Shown piece by piece: positions 28,092-36,723 of a DNA stretch of 64,000 bases (positions are counted from its first letter, which is position 1; every line of letters starts with the position of its first letter). Source of the DNA: Lentisphaeria bacterium (lineage in GTDB: Bacteria; Verrucomicrobiota; Lentisphaeria; Victivallales; Victivallaceae); assembly GCA_022009855.1 (NCBI GenBank), contig CP091727.1:434001-498000 (forward strand), given 5' to 3'. The notes beneath the pieces are model-generated. The model was not told the DNA's origin. It worked only from the letters and a program-made list of their open reading frames with translations, and made no database searches. The translations under genes and the position numbers were made by a program.

Positions 28092-29168
28092 ATGAAGGTC
28101 GCCCTGTTACATTACTGGCTGATCAATCTCAGGGGAGGCGAGAAGGTGCTTGCCGAACTCGCCTCCCTCTATCCGGAGGCGGACATCTTCACGCACGCCT
28201 ACGACCCGTCAAAGATCGCCGCCGCATTCGAGGGGCACCGGATTCATGAGACATTCATCGGGAAACTGCCACTGGCGAAGAAGCACTGTCAGAAGTATCT
28301 TCCGCTGATGCCGCTCGCGCTGAAGCAGCTGAATCTGGAGGGGTATGATCTCATCATCAGCAGTGAATCCGGTCCCGTCAAAGGGATCCGCAAGCCCGCC
28401 GGAGCCAGACATGTCTGTTACTGCCACACGCCGATGCGCTACCTCTGGGACATGTACGATGACTATTATAAGCAGGCCGGCGTAATGGGGCGGGCCGCAA
28501 TGGCGCTGTTTAAAAATTACCTGCGCAGCTACGATCTGAAGTCCGCGGATTCCGTGGATGACTTCATCGCCAACAGCAACTTCGTCCGGGAGCGGATCAG
28601 GCGGATCTACAACCGGGATGCGAGCGTCATCCATCCCCCGGTCGACACCTCGTTCTTTCGGGCGGGGCAATATGAGAAAAAAGATTATTACGTTTTCGTC
28701 GGCCAGCTGATTCCGTACAAACATCCGGAGCTGGCGGTTCACGCCTGCCGGAAACTGGGGCGGAAACTGGTCGTGGTAGGAGACGGCTCCATGAAGGAGG
28801 AGCTGCAGCGCATCGCAGGCCCCGGAATCATCTTCACAGGACGACTTTCCGGCGAGAAGATGCGGCGTTGCTATGCGGAAGCCAGAGCACTGCTTTTCCC
28901 CGGAGTGGAGGATTTCGGCATCGTCCCTGTGGAGGCGCAGGCGGCCGGCACGCCGGTGATCGCCCTCGGCAGAGGCGGTGCTCTGGAGACGGTGGTCCCC
29001 GGCAGAACCGGTCTCTTCTTTCCGGAGTGTTCCGTGGATTCGCTGGCGGAGGCGATATTGGAATTCGAAGCCGCTTCCTGGGAATCCGGGGCCTGCCGGG
29101 AACAGGCGGAACATTTCTCCACGGAAATTTTCCGGTCCAGAATACAAAATTTCATGAACGCACGGTAG
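28092..29168 (+). CDS. GT4 family glycosyltransferase
   Basis: This is an intact 358-residue protein from the ATG at 28092 (MKVALLHYWLINLRGGEKVL). A GT-B fold is indicated by HVCYCHTPMRYLWDMYDDYY in the acceptor half, VFVGQLIPYKHPELAVHACR at the start of the donor half, and the donor-site motif EDFGIVPVEAQAAGTPVIAL. It probably adds a sugar to a lipid-linked glycan on the cytoplasmic face of the membrane. It is the first gene of an operon with a GT39-like membrane protein and a WbaP-like transferase. Confidence 0.88.
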   Translation: MKVALLHYWLINLRGGEKVLAELASLYPEADIFTHAYDPSKIAAAFEGHRIHETFIGKLPLAKKHCQKYLPLMPLALKQLNLEGYDLIISSESGPVKGIRKPAGARHVCYCHTPMRYLWDMYDDYYKQAGVMGRAAMALFKNYLRSYDLKSADSVDDFIANSNFVRERIRRIYNRDASVIHPPVDTSFFRAGQYEKKDYYVFVGQLIPYKHPELAVHACRKLGRKLVVVGDGSMKEELQRIAGPGIIFTGRLSGEKMRRCYAEARALLFPGVEDFGIVPVEAQAAGTPVIALGRGGALETVVPGRTGLFFPECSVDSLAEAILEFEAASWESGACREQAEHFSTEIFRSRIQNFMNAR

Positions 29169-29180
29169 GCGATCGACGAT

Positions 29181-29970
29181 ATGAGAGAACAGTTGCTTCA
29201 CAACACGCGGAATCGAAAATGGTCTCCTGCGGATCATGTGCTTCCGTCGCGGTGGAATGCCCTTCTGCTTCCGGGGATCCTGTTGCTGGGCTTTCTGATC
29301 CGGTGGATCTGCTTTTCGCTGGAATCGACCATATCCACTGACGGGACAGTGTACGTCAACCTCGCCGAACAGTGGAGGGTGACGGGGATGTATCCTCCCC
29401 CACTCCTATCTGCCGCTCTACCCCTGGCTGATGAAACTCCTCTCCGGCTGCGGCATGAGCAGCTTCGCCGCGGGGATCGGGATCAACCTCTTCCTCGGCA
29501 GCCTCCTGCCGCTTGTCTGTTACGGACTTCTCCGCCTGGCCACGGTCCGGCGGGAACCGGCACTGGCGGCGGCGCTGCTGGCAGCGGTCCACCCCTCCCT
29601 CATTGAACTTTCGATCAACATCCAGCGGGACACCCCCTATCTGTTCTTCACCGGGTGTGCCATCTTCTGCGGACTGTACGCGGTCAAGTTCGGCCGGTGG
29701 TACTGGTGGTCACTCAGCAGTCTCTTTCTGAGCGCTGGGATGTTCTCCCGCTATGAAGCGCTGGAACTGCTGCCGATCATCTGCGGCTACTTTCTGTTCG
29801 CATTGATTTTCCGTGCGCTTTCCTGGAAGAAGGCGCTGCTCAACTTTGCCGTCTGGAGTATTTCGCTGGTGATCTTCACCGCTTCGCTGATCGCGCTCAT
29901 GAATGTGGGGGAACAGATGGCCCGCGCCTATGAAGAGCGTCTGGAACGAGTTTTGATACGCAGGATTTGA
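29181..29970 (+). CDS. GT39/ArnT-like membrane glycosyltransferase, N-terminal part
   Basis: The first helix is followed by a loop with STDGTVYVNLAEQWRVTGMY, the acidic loop typical of PMT/ArnT enzymes that use lipid-phosphate sugars. Several further membrane helices follow (LFLGSLLPLVCYGLLRLATV, YPWLMKLLSGCGMSS). One C too many at 29397-29401 breaks the frame. The reading ends at a TGA 10 bases before the next ATG, in the same frame. Changing one base in each of two runs (T run 29951-29954, A run 29970-29974) would remove the stop and join both parts into about 520 residues, the normal size. Confidence 0.65.
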
Positions 29971-29979
29971 AAAACAGCC

Positions 29980-30744
29980 ATGAACTTCATTCATTTTCTA
30001 AGTCAGCTCACCCGGATTCTTTTCGAACCCTATTTCATTCTGATCCTTCCGGGAGCGCTTCTAGCGGTTCTTCTGAACCGGCATCGCCGGGACAGGATGT
30101 TTTACGTCATTGCAGGCGGCGTCATTTTCATGTTCCTCTGGAGAGGCTGCATCACCCTGCTCTCCAAGCGCTACTCCGAAATCCTGATTTTCGCCGGAAT
30201 CTGTTTTTCGGTATATTTTCTCTACCTTTTTCCGCTCTGGCTGCCGCGCCGCTTTTCCTCTCGTCTGCAACAGTACGTGCCGAAACTCAAAAGTGCGCTG
30301 GAGCGCTGTCCCCGCCTGTTCAGCCGTGCGCTGGTGCTGTTTCTGGTCATCGTCTCTTTGGGAAAGCTGTGCCGGTTCAACCGGTACGACGACACGCTTC
30401 CGAAGAGCTGCGCCGCGGTCAGGGCGGATGCGGCGGATTGCAAGGCTCCGCTCCTCGTTGAAATTTGCGGCGAGACCGCCCGTTTCCAATACTACATCGG
30501 TCTTCCGGTCGTTTCGATCGATCATTATGCGGAGCAAACTGCGCAGCGGAAACAGTTGAAAAAACTGCTGCGGGAGAGCAACTTCGCCTACGTGTTCCTT
30601 GAGGAGAAGTCCGGGCAGGAAACGCCGGCGGCCGCGGTCGGCGCCGCGGAGAGTGAATGGAAACAAATTTTTTCCGCTCCGCGGGACAACCGCAAAAGAG
30701 CGTACATCAATGTCTATCGCTACAGGAGTTCAGGGGAAAAATGA
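29980..30744 (+). CDS. Membrane protein, probably the C-terminal part of the GT39-like enzyme
   Basis: This is a 254-residue reading with four hydrophobic helices (EPYFILILPGALLAVLL, FYVIAGGVIFMFLW, ILIFAGICFSVYFLYLFPLW, ALVLFLVIVSLGKL) and a soluble C-terminal domain (ADCKAPLLVEICGETARFQY, IDHYAEQTAQ). This matches the end of PMT/ArnT-type enzymes. The ATG at 29980 has no clear ribosome site, which favours a single gene with 29181-29970. Its TGA overlaps the next ATG (ATGA), indicating coupling. Confidence 0.6.
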   Translation: MNFIHFLSQLTRILFEPYFILILPGALLAVLLNRHRRDRMFYVIAGGVIFMFLWRGCITLLSKRYSEILIFAGICFSVYFLYLFPLWLPRRFSSRLQQYVPKLKSALERCPRLFSRALVLFLVIVSLGKLCRFNRYDDTLPKSCAAVRADAADCKAPLLVEICGETARFQYYIGLPVVSIDHYAEQTAQRKQLKKLLRESNFAYVFLEEKSGQETPAAAVGAAESEWKQIFSAPRDNRKRAYINVYRYRSSGEK

Positions 30745-32185
30745 GGCGAATCGGATTCAAGCGGACTCCCGGGATTTTCAGTGCAATCCGCGCCCGGGTC
30801 GTCCTGCTGATGCTCAGCGACGCCCTGTGTGCCTCCGGCATCTTTTTTGTGGTACTGTGGGGATACCGGCTGCTGGGAGACAAGGAGTATGAGCTGGACC
30901 GCTATTGGAATTTCCTGCCGTTTCTGCTGGTGTTTCTGAGCTGCAACACCCTGTTCCGCTGTTACCACGGCAGTCTCTTCTATCCCGGCATCTGCCTGAA
31001 CAAAATCGAGGAGATCCGCCGGATATCCTTCGCCGTGTTCGTGACCTATCTGCTGAGTTTCACCTGGCTGATGTTTTCCCGGAGCAGCGAACATTTTTCC
31101 CGCTTCGTCCTGGTGTTCAGCATGTGCCTGACGATTCCCGCGTTGCCGGTCACCCGGTTTCTCTCCCGCTATCTCATGCAGAAGCTGGGGATCGGGCAGA
31201 TCAACATTCTGATCGCCGGGGCGGGCGAAACCGGCAAGCTCGTCTGCAGGGAATTCGCGCAAAGCTGCTACTACGGCTTCCGGGTGATCGGCTACTTGGA
31301 CGACAACCGGGCGAAACGCGGGGAGCTCATCGAGGGGCATCCGGTGCTCGGCTCGCTCGCCGCAGCCGGAAAAATCGCCCGGAAACTGAAGATCGACTAC
31401 ATGGTCTGCTGTCTGCCGGCGGAGGCGATCAACCGGACGTTCCGTTCCTATTCGAAGATCTTCCGGCACATCACCTTCATTCCCGACAACAAAATACTGC
31501 CGATCTCCTGGCTCTACCCCGCCTCGGTCGGTCTCTTCGGCGGTTTTGAAATCCACAATCAGCTGCTGCTGCCGATGCCGCGCCTATTCAAGGCGCTGCT
31601 GGAAATTCTGCTCGCCTTCACGGCCGTTCTCTGTCTGCTGCCGCTGTTTCTGGTTCTGGCGGTCATCGTCAAGCTGTCGAGTCCGGGACCGATTTTCTAC
31701 TTCGCCAACCGACTGGGAATCAATGGGAAAATATCCGGGTCCTGAAATTCCGGACCATGTATGCCGATGCGGACCAGCGGCTGGAAAAGATGCTCGAAGA
31801 AGATCCGGCGTTGAAGGCGGAGTGGCGAAAGAACTTCAAATTGCACAACGACCCGCGCATCACCCCCATCGGGCGCTTTCTGCGCAAAACCTCGCTGGAT
31901 GAACTGCCTCAATTCTGGAATGTGCTGACCGGCGAAATGGCGGTCATCGGGCCGCGGCCGATCGTCCCGGACGAGATCAGATACTACGGGGAAAACTACG
32001 AGGTGAGAAAACGCGTCAAACCCGGCATCACCGGGTTGTGGCAGGTTTCCGGGCGCAACGAGGTCGATTACCGGCACCGCGTCATGCAGGACATGTACTA
32101 CATCATGAACTGGTCCATCTGGATGGACTACTACATCTTCTTCAAAACCATCTACGTCGTGCTCGCCCGGCAGGGTGCCTGCTGA
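30741..32185 (+). CDS. Undecaprenyl-phosphate sugar phosphotransferase, WbaP-like
   Basis: The protein has about 481 residues. N-terminal membrane helices are followed by a nucleotide-binding-like domain (NILIAGAGETGKLVCREF, RVIGYLDDNRAKRGE). A further membrane helix leads to the sugar-transferase catalytic domain: SPGPIFYFANRLGINGK, RVLKFRTMYADAD, LRKTSLDELPQFWNVLTGEM, VIGPRPIVPDEI and PGITGLWQVSGRNEVDY. It starts lipid-linked glycan assembly by moving a sugar phosphate to undecaprenyl phosphate. One A lost at 31728-31731 breaks the frame. It is the last gene of the operon. Confidence 0.88.
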
Positions 32186-32200
32186 GCCCCAAAAACGGAA

Positions 32201-32232
32201 GGCCGGAGCCCCGCAGGAGGGAAACTCCGGCC
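32201..32232. terminator. Inverted repeat between converging genes
   Basis: GGCCGGAG (32201-32208) and CTCCGGCC (32225-32232) form an 8-bp stem with a 16-base loop in the 69-base gap between the WbaP-like and GH95 genes. No T run follows, so terminator function is uncertain. Confidence 0.35.
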
Positions 32233-32254
32233 CGGATTCCCCCCGCCCGGCGGC

Positions 32255-34392
32255 TCAGCGGCGGAAGAGGAGCGTTTCTCCCGTCTCCAGTCTCCGTTCG
32301 TAACAGCTTCCGCGGGGAAGAGTTCTTCGTCGCACATCCAATCGCAGTTCCCGGCGGGAAGGTGAAGTTTCAGCACGCCGTCACGGAGCGCCTCCACCCG
32401 GATCTCTTCCTTTCCCTCATGCCGTGACAGGCTGAGCCGGAAACCGCCCGGCGCGGTGAAATTCTCCGCCGTGAACCCCCGCCACGAAGCGGGCACTCCA
32501 TGCATCGGATACAGCACGCCATTCTGTTCGAAAAGGAAGAGTTCCTCGATCGCCGCGACCACCCCCATGTATGCATCCATCTGCATGACCGTTTTGTCGC
32601 CGCAGAGACCGACGGCAAATCCATCCATCACCGGATCGTGGAAGGAGCGGTTGAAGGCATTCCGGTAGACACGGCTCCAGAGTTCGATGTCCAGCACCGC
32701 CATTTCGGCGTTGCCGACGCGGTTGTGAAGCATCGACGCCCACGGCATGCTCCAGCCGGCCCAGAATCCCATACCGGTACGGATCCAGTGGTCGACGCTG
32801 CGGCGAATGATATCGCGCCAGCGCGGATCTTCCGGAGAAACCGTGGCGAAGGGAGCGATCGCCGCCAGATGGGAGTGGTGACGGTGGCTTTCCTCCAGCG
32901 GCGTTCCCTTCCAGAGGGCAATCTGCTCGCCGCCCTTTCCGTCGATCAACGTGAACTGCGGAAGCCGTTCGTGAATCGCCCGCCAGACCGGTTTCGGCTC
33001 GACGCCGAGGATTCCGGCGGCCTCGATGAGATCCGCCGCCAGCCGGTGAATCGCCGCGAGTTGAAAACTCGGGTCCTCGCCCCAGGCGTTCAGCTCCGCG
33101 CCCCGGTACTCCGGCGAAACGCCGACCGGCAGGTGGAACACGCCGTCCCGTTCCTCCAGCAGCGCTTCGAACACCCGCATCGTGCCGCGCATGAATTCAA
33201 ATCCGATCTCGCGGAGAAATTCAACATCGCCGGTGTACTTGTAGTAGTCGAACATCATCTGCGCCATCCACGCCGCGCAGGCGTGGTCGATCGCGCCGGT
33301 CCAGAACGCCCCCATGCAGACGCAGCGGTCATCGACGGCGTGCGGCATCATGTAGCCATCCTCAACGCCGATGAAACAGCGGGCGATCTCGCGCATGGTG
33401 TCGCGCCACGACCAGATCATCTCGAACAGCGGACGGCAGTTCTCCGCCAGACCGGCCCGGAACGCGGGCCAGTAGCACATCTGAACGTTGATGTTGAAGT
33501 GGTAATCGCCCGACCACGGCGGCAGCCGGTGATCCTCGATCCAGGCGCCCTGCAGACCGGCGGGAACGCCATCCGGTTCGGTCATCGAATGGAACTGGTA
33601 GAGCCCCGAGCGGAACAGCTCCTCAATGAGCGGGCTTTCGCAGCGGACGACAGGAACCCGTTTCCAGAAATCCCCCCAGTAACGGGCCAGCTCACCGGTC
33701 ACCTCCTCCCAGCCGGCGGCGGGAATCCGGACTGGTTCGGTCTCGTCGCCGCGCCGGAAAAAGCAGCGTACCAGCTCCCCTGCCCGCTCAAAAGTGAGGC
33801 TGTATCCCGGATCCGCCGGCATCGGCTGGTGGAATCCGCACTCCCGACGGAGCGGTTCGACGAAAGAGAGTTCCCGCAGTTCGGGCATGAGGTCCCATGA
33901 GGGCACCGCACGGATCTGCGCCGGGATCGGCAGCCGCAGCAGGAAAAGCCCCTTCTCCTGCTGCGCAAGAGCAACCCGGATGGTGCCGTTTTCGCCGCCT
34001 TGGCGAAAAGAGATTTCAATCACGCCGACGTCGGCCCGTAGTTTCGCCTCTTCGAGAAGACACCCATCCGGAAGCGTCACCTCCAGCCGCCCCGCCGCCA
34101 GCAGCGAGGGACGGTTGGGGAATCCGGCCGCCCGAGGATGTTCCGGAGCGAAGATCCGGTGAATCTCCTCCAGATCCTGCCGTTCGAGGGCGCGCCGGAT
34201 GTCGTGGAAATTCTGCCGTTTTGACCAGTGGACACCGCCGCGGTGATCCCAGAGCGAAGCGACGCCGACCGTGATGTTGAGGCGGTTTTCTCCGCCCCAT
34301 ACACTGAGGCCGAGCAGACCGTTGCCGAGTGTGGTGCCGCAGTGAACATGCGGCATGGGGTAAGGATACGGGAAAATCAGACGATCATCCAT
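32255..34392 (-). CDS. GH95 family glycosidase (alpha-L-fucosidase type), cytosolic
   Basis: The protein has about 713 residues and no signal peptide. The GH95 pattern is clear: an N-terminal GNGLLGLSVWGGENRL, GLQGAWIEDHRLPPWSGDYH followed by the catalytic-pair Asn residues in FNINVQMCYW, an acid Glu in VGVSPEYRG, ESHRHHSHLAAIAPF, and the Asp in VMQMDAYMG. The enzyme inverts alpha-1,2-fucosyl or related galactosyl linkages. One base lost at 32314-32317 changes the last residues; with the correction the protein ends LETGETLLFRR. The ribosome site is AGAGGA. The product would act on imported oligosaccharides. Confidence 0.85.
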
Positions 34393-34442
34393 GGCAAATT
34401 CCTCTGAATGTTTTCGATTTCAATGGAGTCCGATGCTCATTG

Positions 34443-34928
34443 TTACTGCTTTGCCACAGGAGCAAAGGAACAGCCGACGAGTTCGGCGAGAGCAGCGGGA
34501 GCCAACTCCACCTGGGCACCGATCTTTCCGGCACTGAAAATGATCGTATCGAACGCCTCGGCGGAAATATCGACCACAGTACGGAAATGTTTCTTCATGC
34601 CGATCGGGGAACAGCCGCCGCGGATGTATCCGGTCACGCCGCAGAGTTCGGCGACATGAATCATCTCCACGGATTTCTCCCCCACCGCAGCGGCGGCAGC
34701 CTTGAGATCCAGCTCCCCCGCCACCGGAATTACGAAAACGAAAAAGTTCCGGCTCGCGCCGCGGGTCACCAGCGTCTTGAACACCTGTTCGACCGGGCGG
34801 CCGATCCGCTGCGCCACCGTGACGCCGTCAACCGCATCGTTCCCATGATGCTCATAACTGTAATGCGCATAGGGGATTCCGGCTCGATCCAGAATCCGCA
34901 TCACATTGGTTTTTTCCTGCTTTGCCAC
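34443..34928 (-). CDS. ybaK: YbaK/EbsC family Cys-tRNA(Pro) deacylase
   Basis: This is an intact 161-residue protein from a GTG start at 34928. GGAGG lies 6 bases upstream of that GTG; the longer in-frame start has no such site. The fold markers are EQVFKTLVTRGASRNFFVFV with the conserved Lys, HVAELCGVTGYIRGGCSPIG and SAGKIGAQVELAPAAL. YbaK proteins remove Cys wrongly loaded on tRNA-Pro. It follows dapA on the same strand but beyond that gene's terminator. Confidence 0.9.
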   Translation of the reverse strand: MAKQEKTNVMRILDRAGIPYAHYSYEHHGNDAVDGVTVAQRIGRPVEQVFKTLVTRGASRNFFVFVIPVAGELDLKAAAAAVGEKSVEMIHVAELCGVTGYIRGGCSPIGMKKHFRTVVDISAEAFDTIIFSAGKIGAQVELAPAALAELVGCSFAPVAKQ

Positions 34929-34945
34929 TGCGAACCTCCCGTTCA

Positions 34946-34980
34946 GAAAAAGAGCGGCGGCTCCCGCTCGGAACCGCCGC
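34946..34980 (-). terminator. Rho-independent terminator after dapA
   Basis: On the minus strand GCGGCGGTTCC and GGAGCCGCCGC form an 11-bp stem with one G-T pair and a five-base loop, followed by TCTTTTT. It lies between dapA and the YbaK gene; the latter's ribosome site is just beyond it. Confidence 0.85.
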
Positions 34981-34991
34981 ATCTCCTCTGA

Positions 34992-35867
34992 TTATCGAAT
35001 GATGCCGCAGCGCTTCAACGTCGCCGCCAGCTTCTCACGATGCTCAGCGCTGAGTTCGCAGAGCGGCAGCCGGTACTCTTCACGGATCAGCCCCGCCATC
35101 GCCATCGCCGCCTTGATCGGAATCGGATTGGTTTCGATGAACTGATCGCGGAACAGGCAGTAGTACTTGCGGTGCAGCTCCAACGCCCGGGCGAAATTGC
35201 CGGCCGCGGCCGCTTCAACCAGCTCGGTCATCTCCGCAGGAATCAGGTTGGAGGAAACGCTGATCACACCGGAGGCGCCGACCGCCATCATCGGCAGCGC
35301 CAGCGAGTCATCGCCGCTCAGAACGGTGATGTCGCACAATTCGCGGATCATCGACACGCGATCCACACTGCCGGCAGCCTCCTTGACCGCGGCGATCACC
35401 GGATTCTTCGCAAGGCGGGCCACCGTCGTCTCCGCGATCGGCACGCCGCTGCGGCCCGGCACATTGTAGAGCACCACCGGCAGCCCGACTTTGTCGGCCA
35501 CCGTGGAGAAGTGGCGGTACAACCCCTCCTGGGTCGGCTTGTTGTAATAAGGGGTCACCTGAAGCGTCGCGTCGGCGCCGACCGCCTTCGCCTCGCGAGT
35601 GAGATGGACCGCCTCCTCGGTGGAGTTCGCGCCGGTACCGGCGATGATGGTGCAGCGACCGGCTGCGGTTTCGACTACCGCTTCGATCACCTTGAGATGC
35701 TCTTCACAGCTCAGCGTGGGGGACTCCCCGGTAGTTCCGACCGGAACGATTCCGGCGACCCGGCCCTTCACCTGCATCTCGACCAGTTCGCGCAACGCCT
35801 TCCAGTCCACGCCGCCGTTCACAAACGGAGTGACCAACGCCGTGTACACGCCTTTGAATTCCATCAT
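34992..35867 (-). CDS. dapA: 4-Hydroxy-tetrahydrodipicolinate synthase (DapA)
   Basis: This is an intact protein of about 291 residues. FKGVYTALVTPFVNGGVDW opens the aldolase-type TIM barrel. VPVGTTGESPTLSCEEH carries the substrate-binding Thr pair, PVVLYNVPGRSGV the catalytic Tyr, and AAVKEAAGS the Schiff-base Lys. It condenses pyruvate with aspartate semialdehyde on the way to lysine and diaminopimelate. The ATG at 35867 was chosen over a GTG at 35873 because AAGGAG is 7 bases upstream of it. A promoter precedes it and a terminator follows. Confidence 0.93.
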   Translation of the reverse strand: MMEFKGVYTALVTPFVNGGVDWKALRELVEMQVKGRVAGIVPVGTTGESPTLSCEEHLKVIEAVVETAAGRCTIIAGTGANSTEEAVHLTREAKAVGADATLQVTPYYNKPTQEGLYRHFSTVADKVGLPVVLYNVPGRSGVPIAETTVARLAKNPVIAAVKEAAGSVDRVSMIRELCDITVLSGDDSLALPMMAVGASGVISVSSNLIPAEMTELVEAAAAGNFARALELHRKYYCLFRDQFIETNPIPIKAAMAMAGLIREEYRLPLCELSAEHREKLAATLKRCGIIR

Positions 35868-35966
35868 TTTCACCGCTCCTTCGCTATTCCGGCATGGAAC
35901 CGCCCGCGGCGGATTCCGTTGATCTCATCTGCGGACCCGCTCCGCGGATCCGTCGCTCGTCTTTTT

Positions 35967-35995
35967 AAAATACTTCAATCCGAAGTTAAAATCAA
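35967..35995 (-). promoter_or_regulatory. Promoter of dapA
   Basis: On the minus strand TTGATT (35990-35995) and TATTTT (35967-35972) are 17 bases apart, about 100 bases before the dapA start. Confidence 0.5.
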
Positions 35996-36086
35996 CATGT
36001 TTTCACCGTTTTGATTTGAAAAAAACCGCTTGTCCGGTTAATTTAACAGGCATACATCAAGAGGATCACGTTCAGGAGTGCAAATC

Positions 36087-36647
36087 ATGAAGAAAATCCT
36101 GCCGGCCATGCTGGCGCTGGCGGCGACGCTGTGCGGCTGCATTTCGTTCGAATATGACGGAACCCGCGAACCGGAACCCTCCGCCTCGGTCAAAGTGTTC
36201 TCCGACAAGGCGAAAATCAAGCAGCCCTTTCAGGTGATGGGCAAAGCGGTCGTCTCCGGCGACTATATGGATGTCAGCCGCGACCGGCTGGAGGAAAAAC
36301 TGGTCTCCGAGGCGGAATCGGTCGGCGCCGACGCCGTGCTCATCACCTCGCAGGAGGTGGTGCGAAGCGCGGCGGGGAGAAACACCAATCCGCTGTACAT
36401 GAGTTCGTTCGACTACGACGACTCCTCGCCGAGCTGGCGTGCCATCTACCGCGATGTCGACCTCACCTACGGCAACGTCCGGGGCACTCCGAGCGACACG
36501 GGGACACTTTTCCGCTACCGCCGAATCATCAAGGCGGAGTTCCTGAAGTACCGTTCCGCCGAAGCGGCTACGGAGAAAAAGGAGGCCACGTCCCCCGCGG
36601 CCGAAGAGAAAGCCGCTCCTGCGGAAAAGGCTCCGGAACAGAAGTAA
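36087..36647 (+). CDS. Lipoprotein of unknown function
   Basis: This is an intact 186-residue protein. CAGGAG precedes the ATG at 36087. The signal peptide ends in lipobox LCGC (MKKILPAMLALAATLCGC). The mature part has KIKQPFQVMGKAVVSGDYMD and LVSEAESVGADAVLITSQEV, which resemble the YbjQ/putative heavy-metal-binding type of alpha/beta repeat seen in exported lipoproteins. A charged Ala/Glu/Lys/Pro tail (EKKEATSPAAEEKAAPAEK) ends the protein. It is a single-gene transcript ended by the bidirectional terminator. Confidence 0.7.
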   Translation: MKKILPAMLALAATLCGCISFEYDGTREPEPSASVKVFSDKAKIKQPFQVMGKAVVSGDYMDVSRDRLEEKLVSEAESVGADAVLITSQEVVRSAAGRNTNPLYMSSFDYDDSSPSWRAIYRDVDLTYGNVRGTPSDTGTLFRYRRIIKAEFLKYRSAEAATEKKEATSPAAEEKAAPAEKAPEQK

Positions 36648-36654
36648 AAAACGA

Positions 36655-36697
36655 AACGTCCCCGTCGGATTCCCGATGGGGACGTTCTGTTTTCACG
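36655..36697. terminator. Bidirectional terminator
   Basis: AACGTCCCCGTCGG and CCGATGGGGACGTT form a 14-bp stem with one G-T pair and a four-base loop. Plus-strand transcripts run into TCTGTTTT; minus-strand transcripts run into TCGTTTTTT. It serves both the lipoprotein gene and the converging prc gene. Confidence 0.85.
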
Positions 36698-36723
36698 GCT
36701 GGGGAAAGGTGCCGCAACACCAT

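Noticed and set aside
27950..28249. A 99-codon plus-strand frame before the GT4 gene
   Set aside because: No ribosome site or motif; most of it overlaps the clearly coding GT4 start.
32500..33900. A 466-codon plus-strand open frame
   Set aside because: Antisense to the GH95 gene, which has all catalytic motifs. The frame is rich in Arg/His/Pro and has no family signature.
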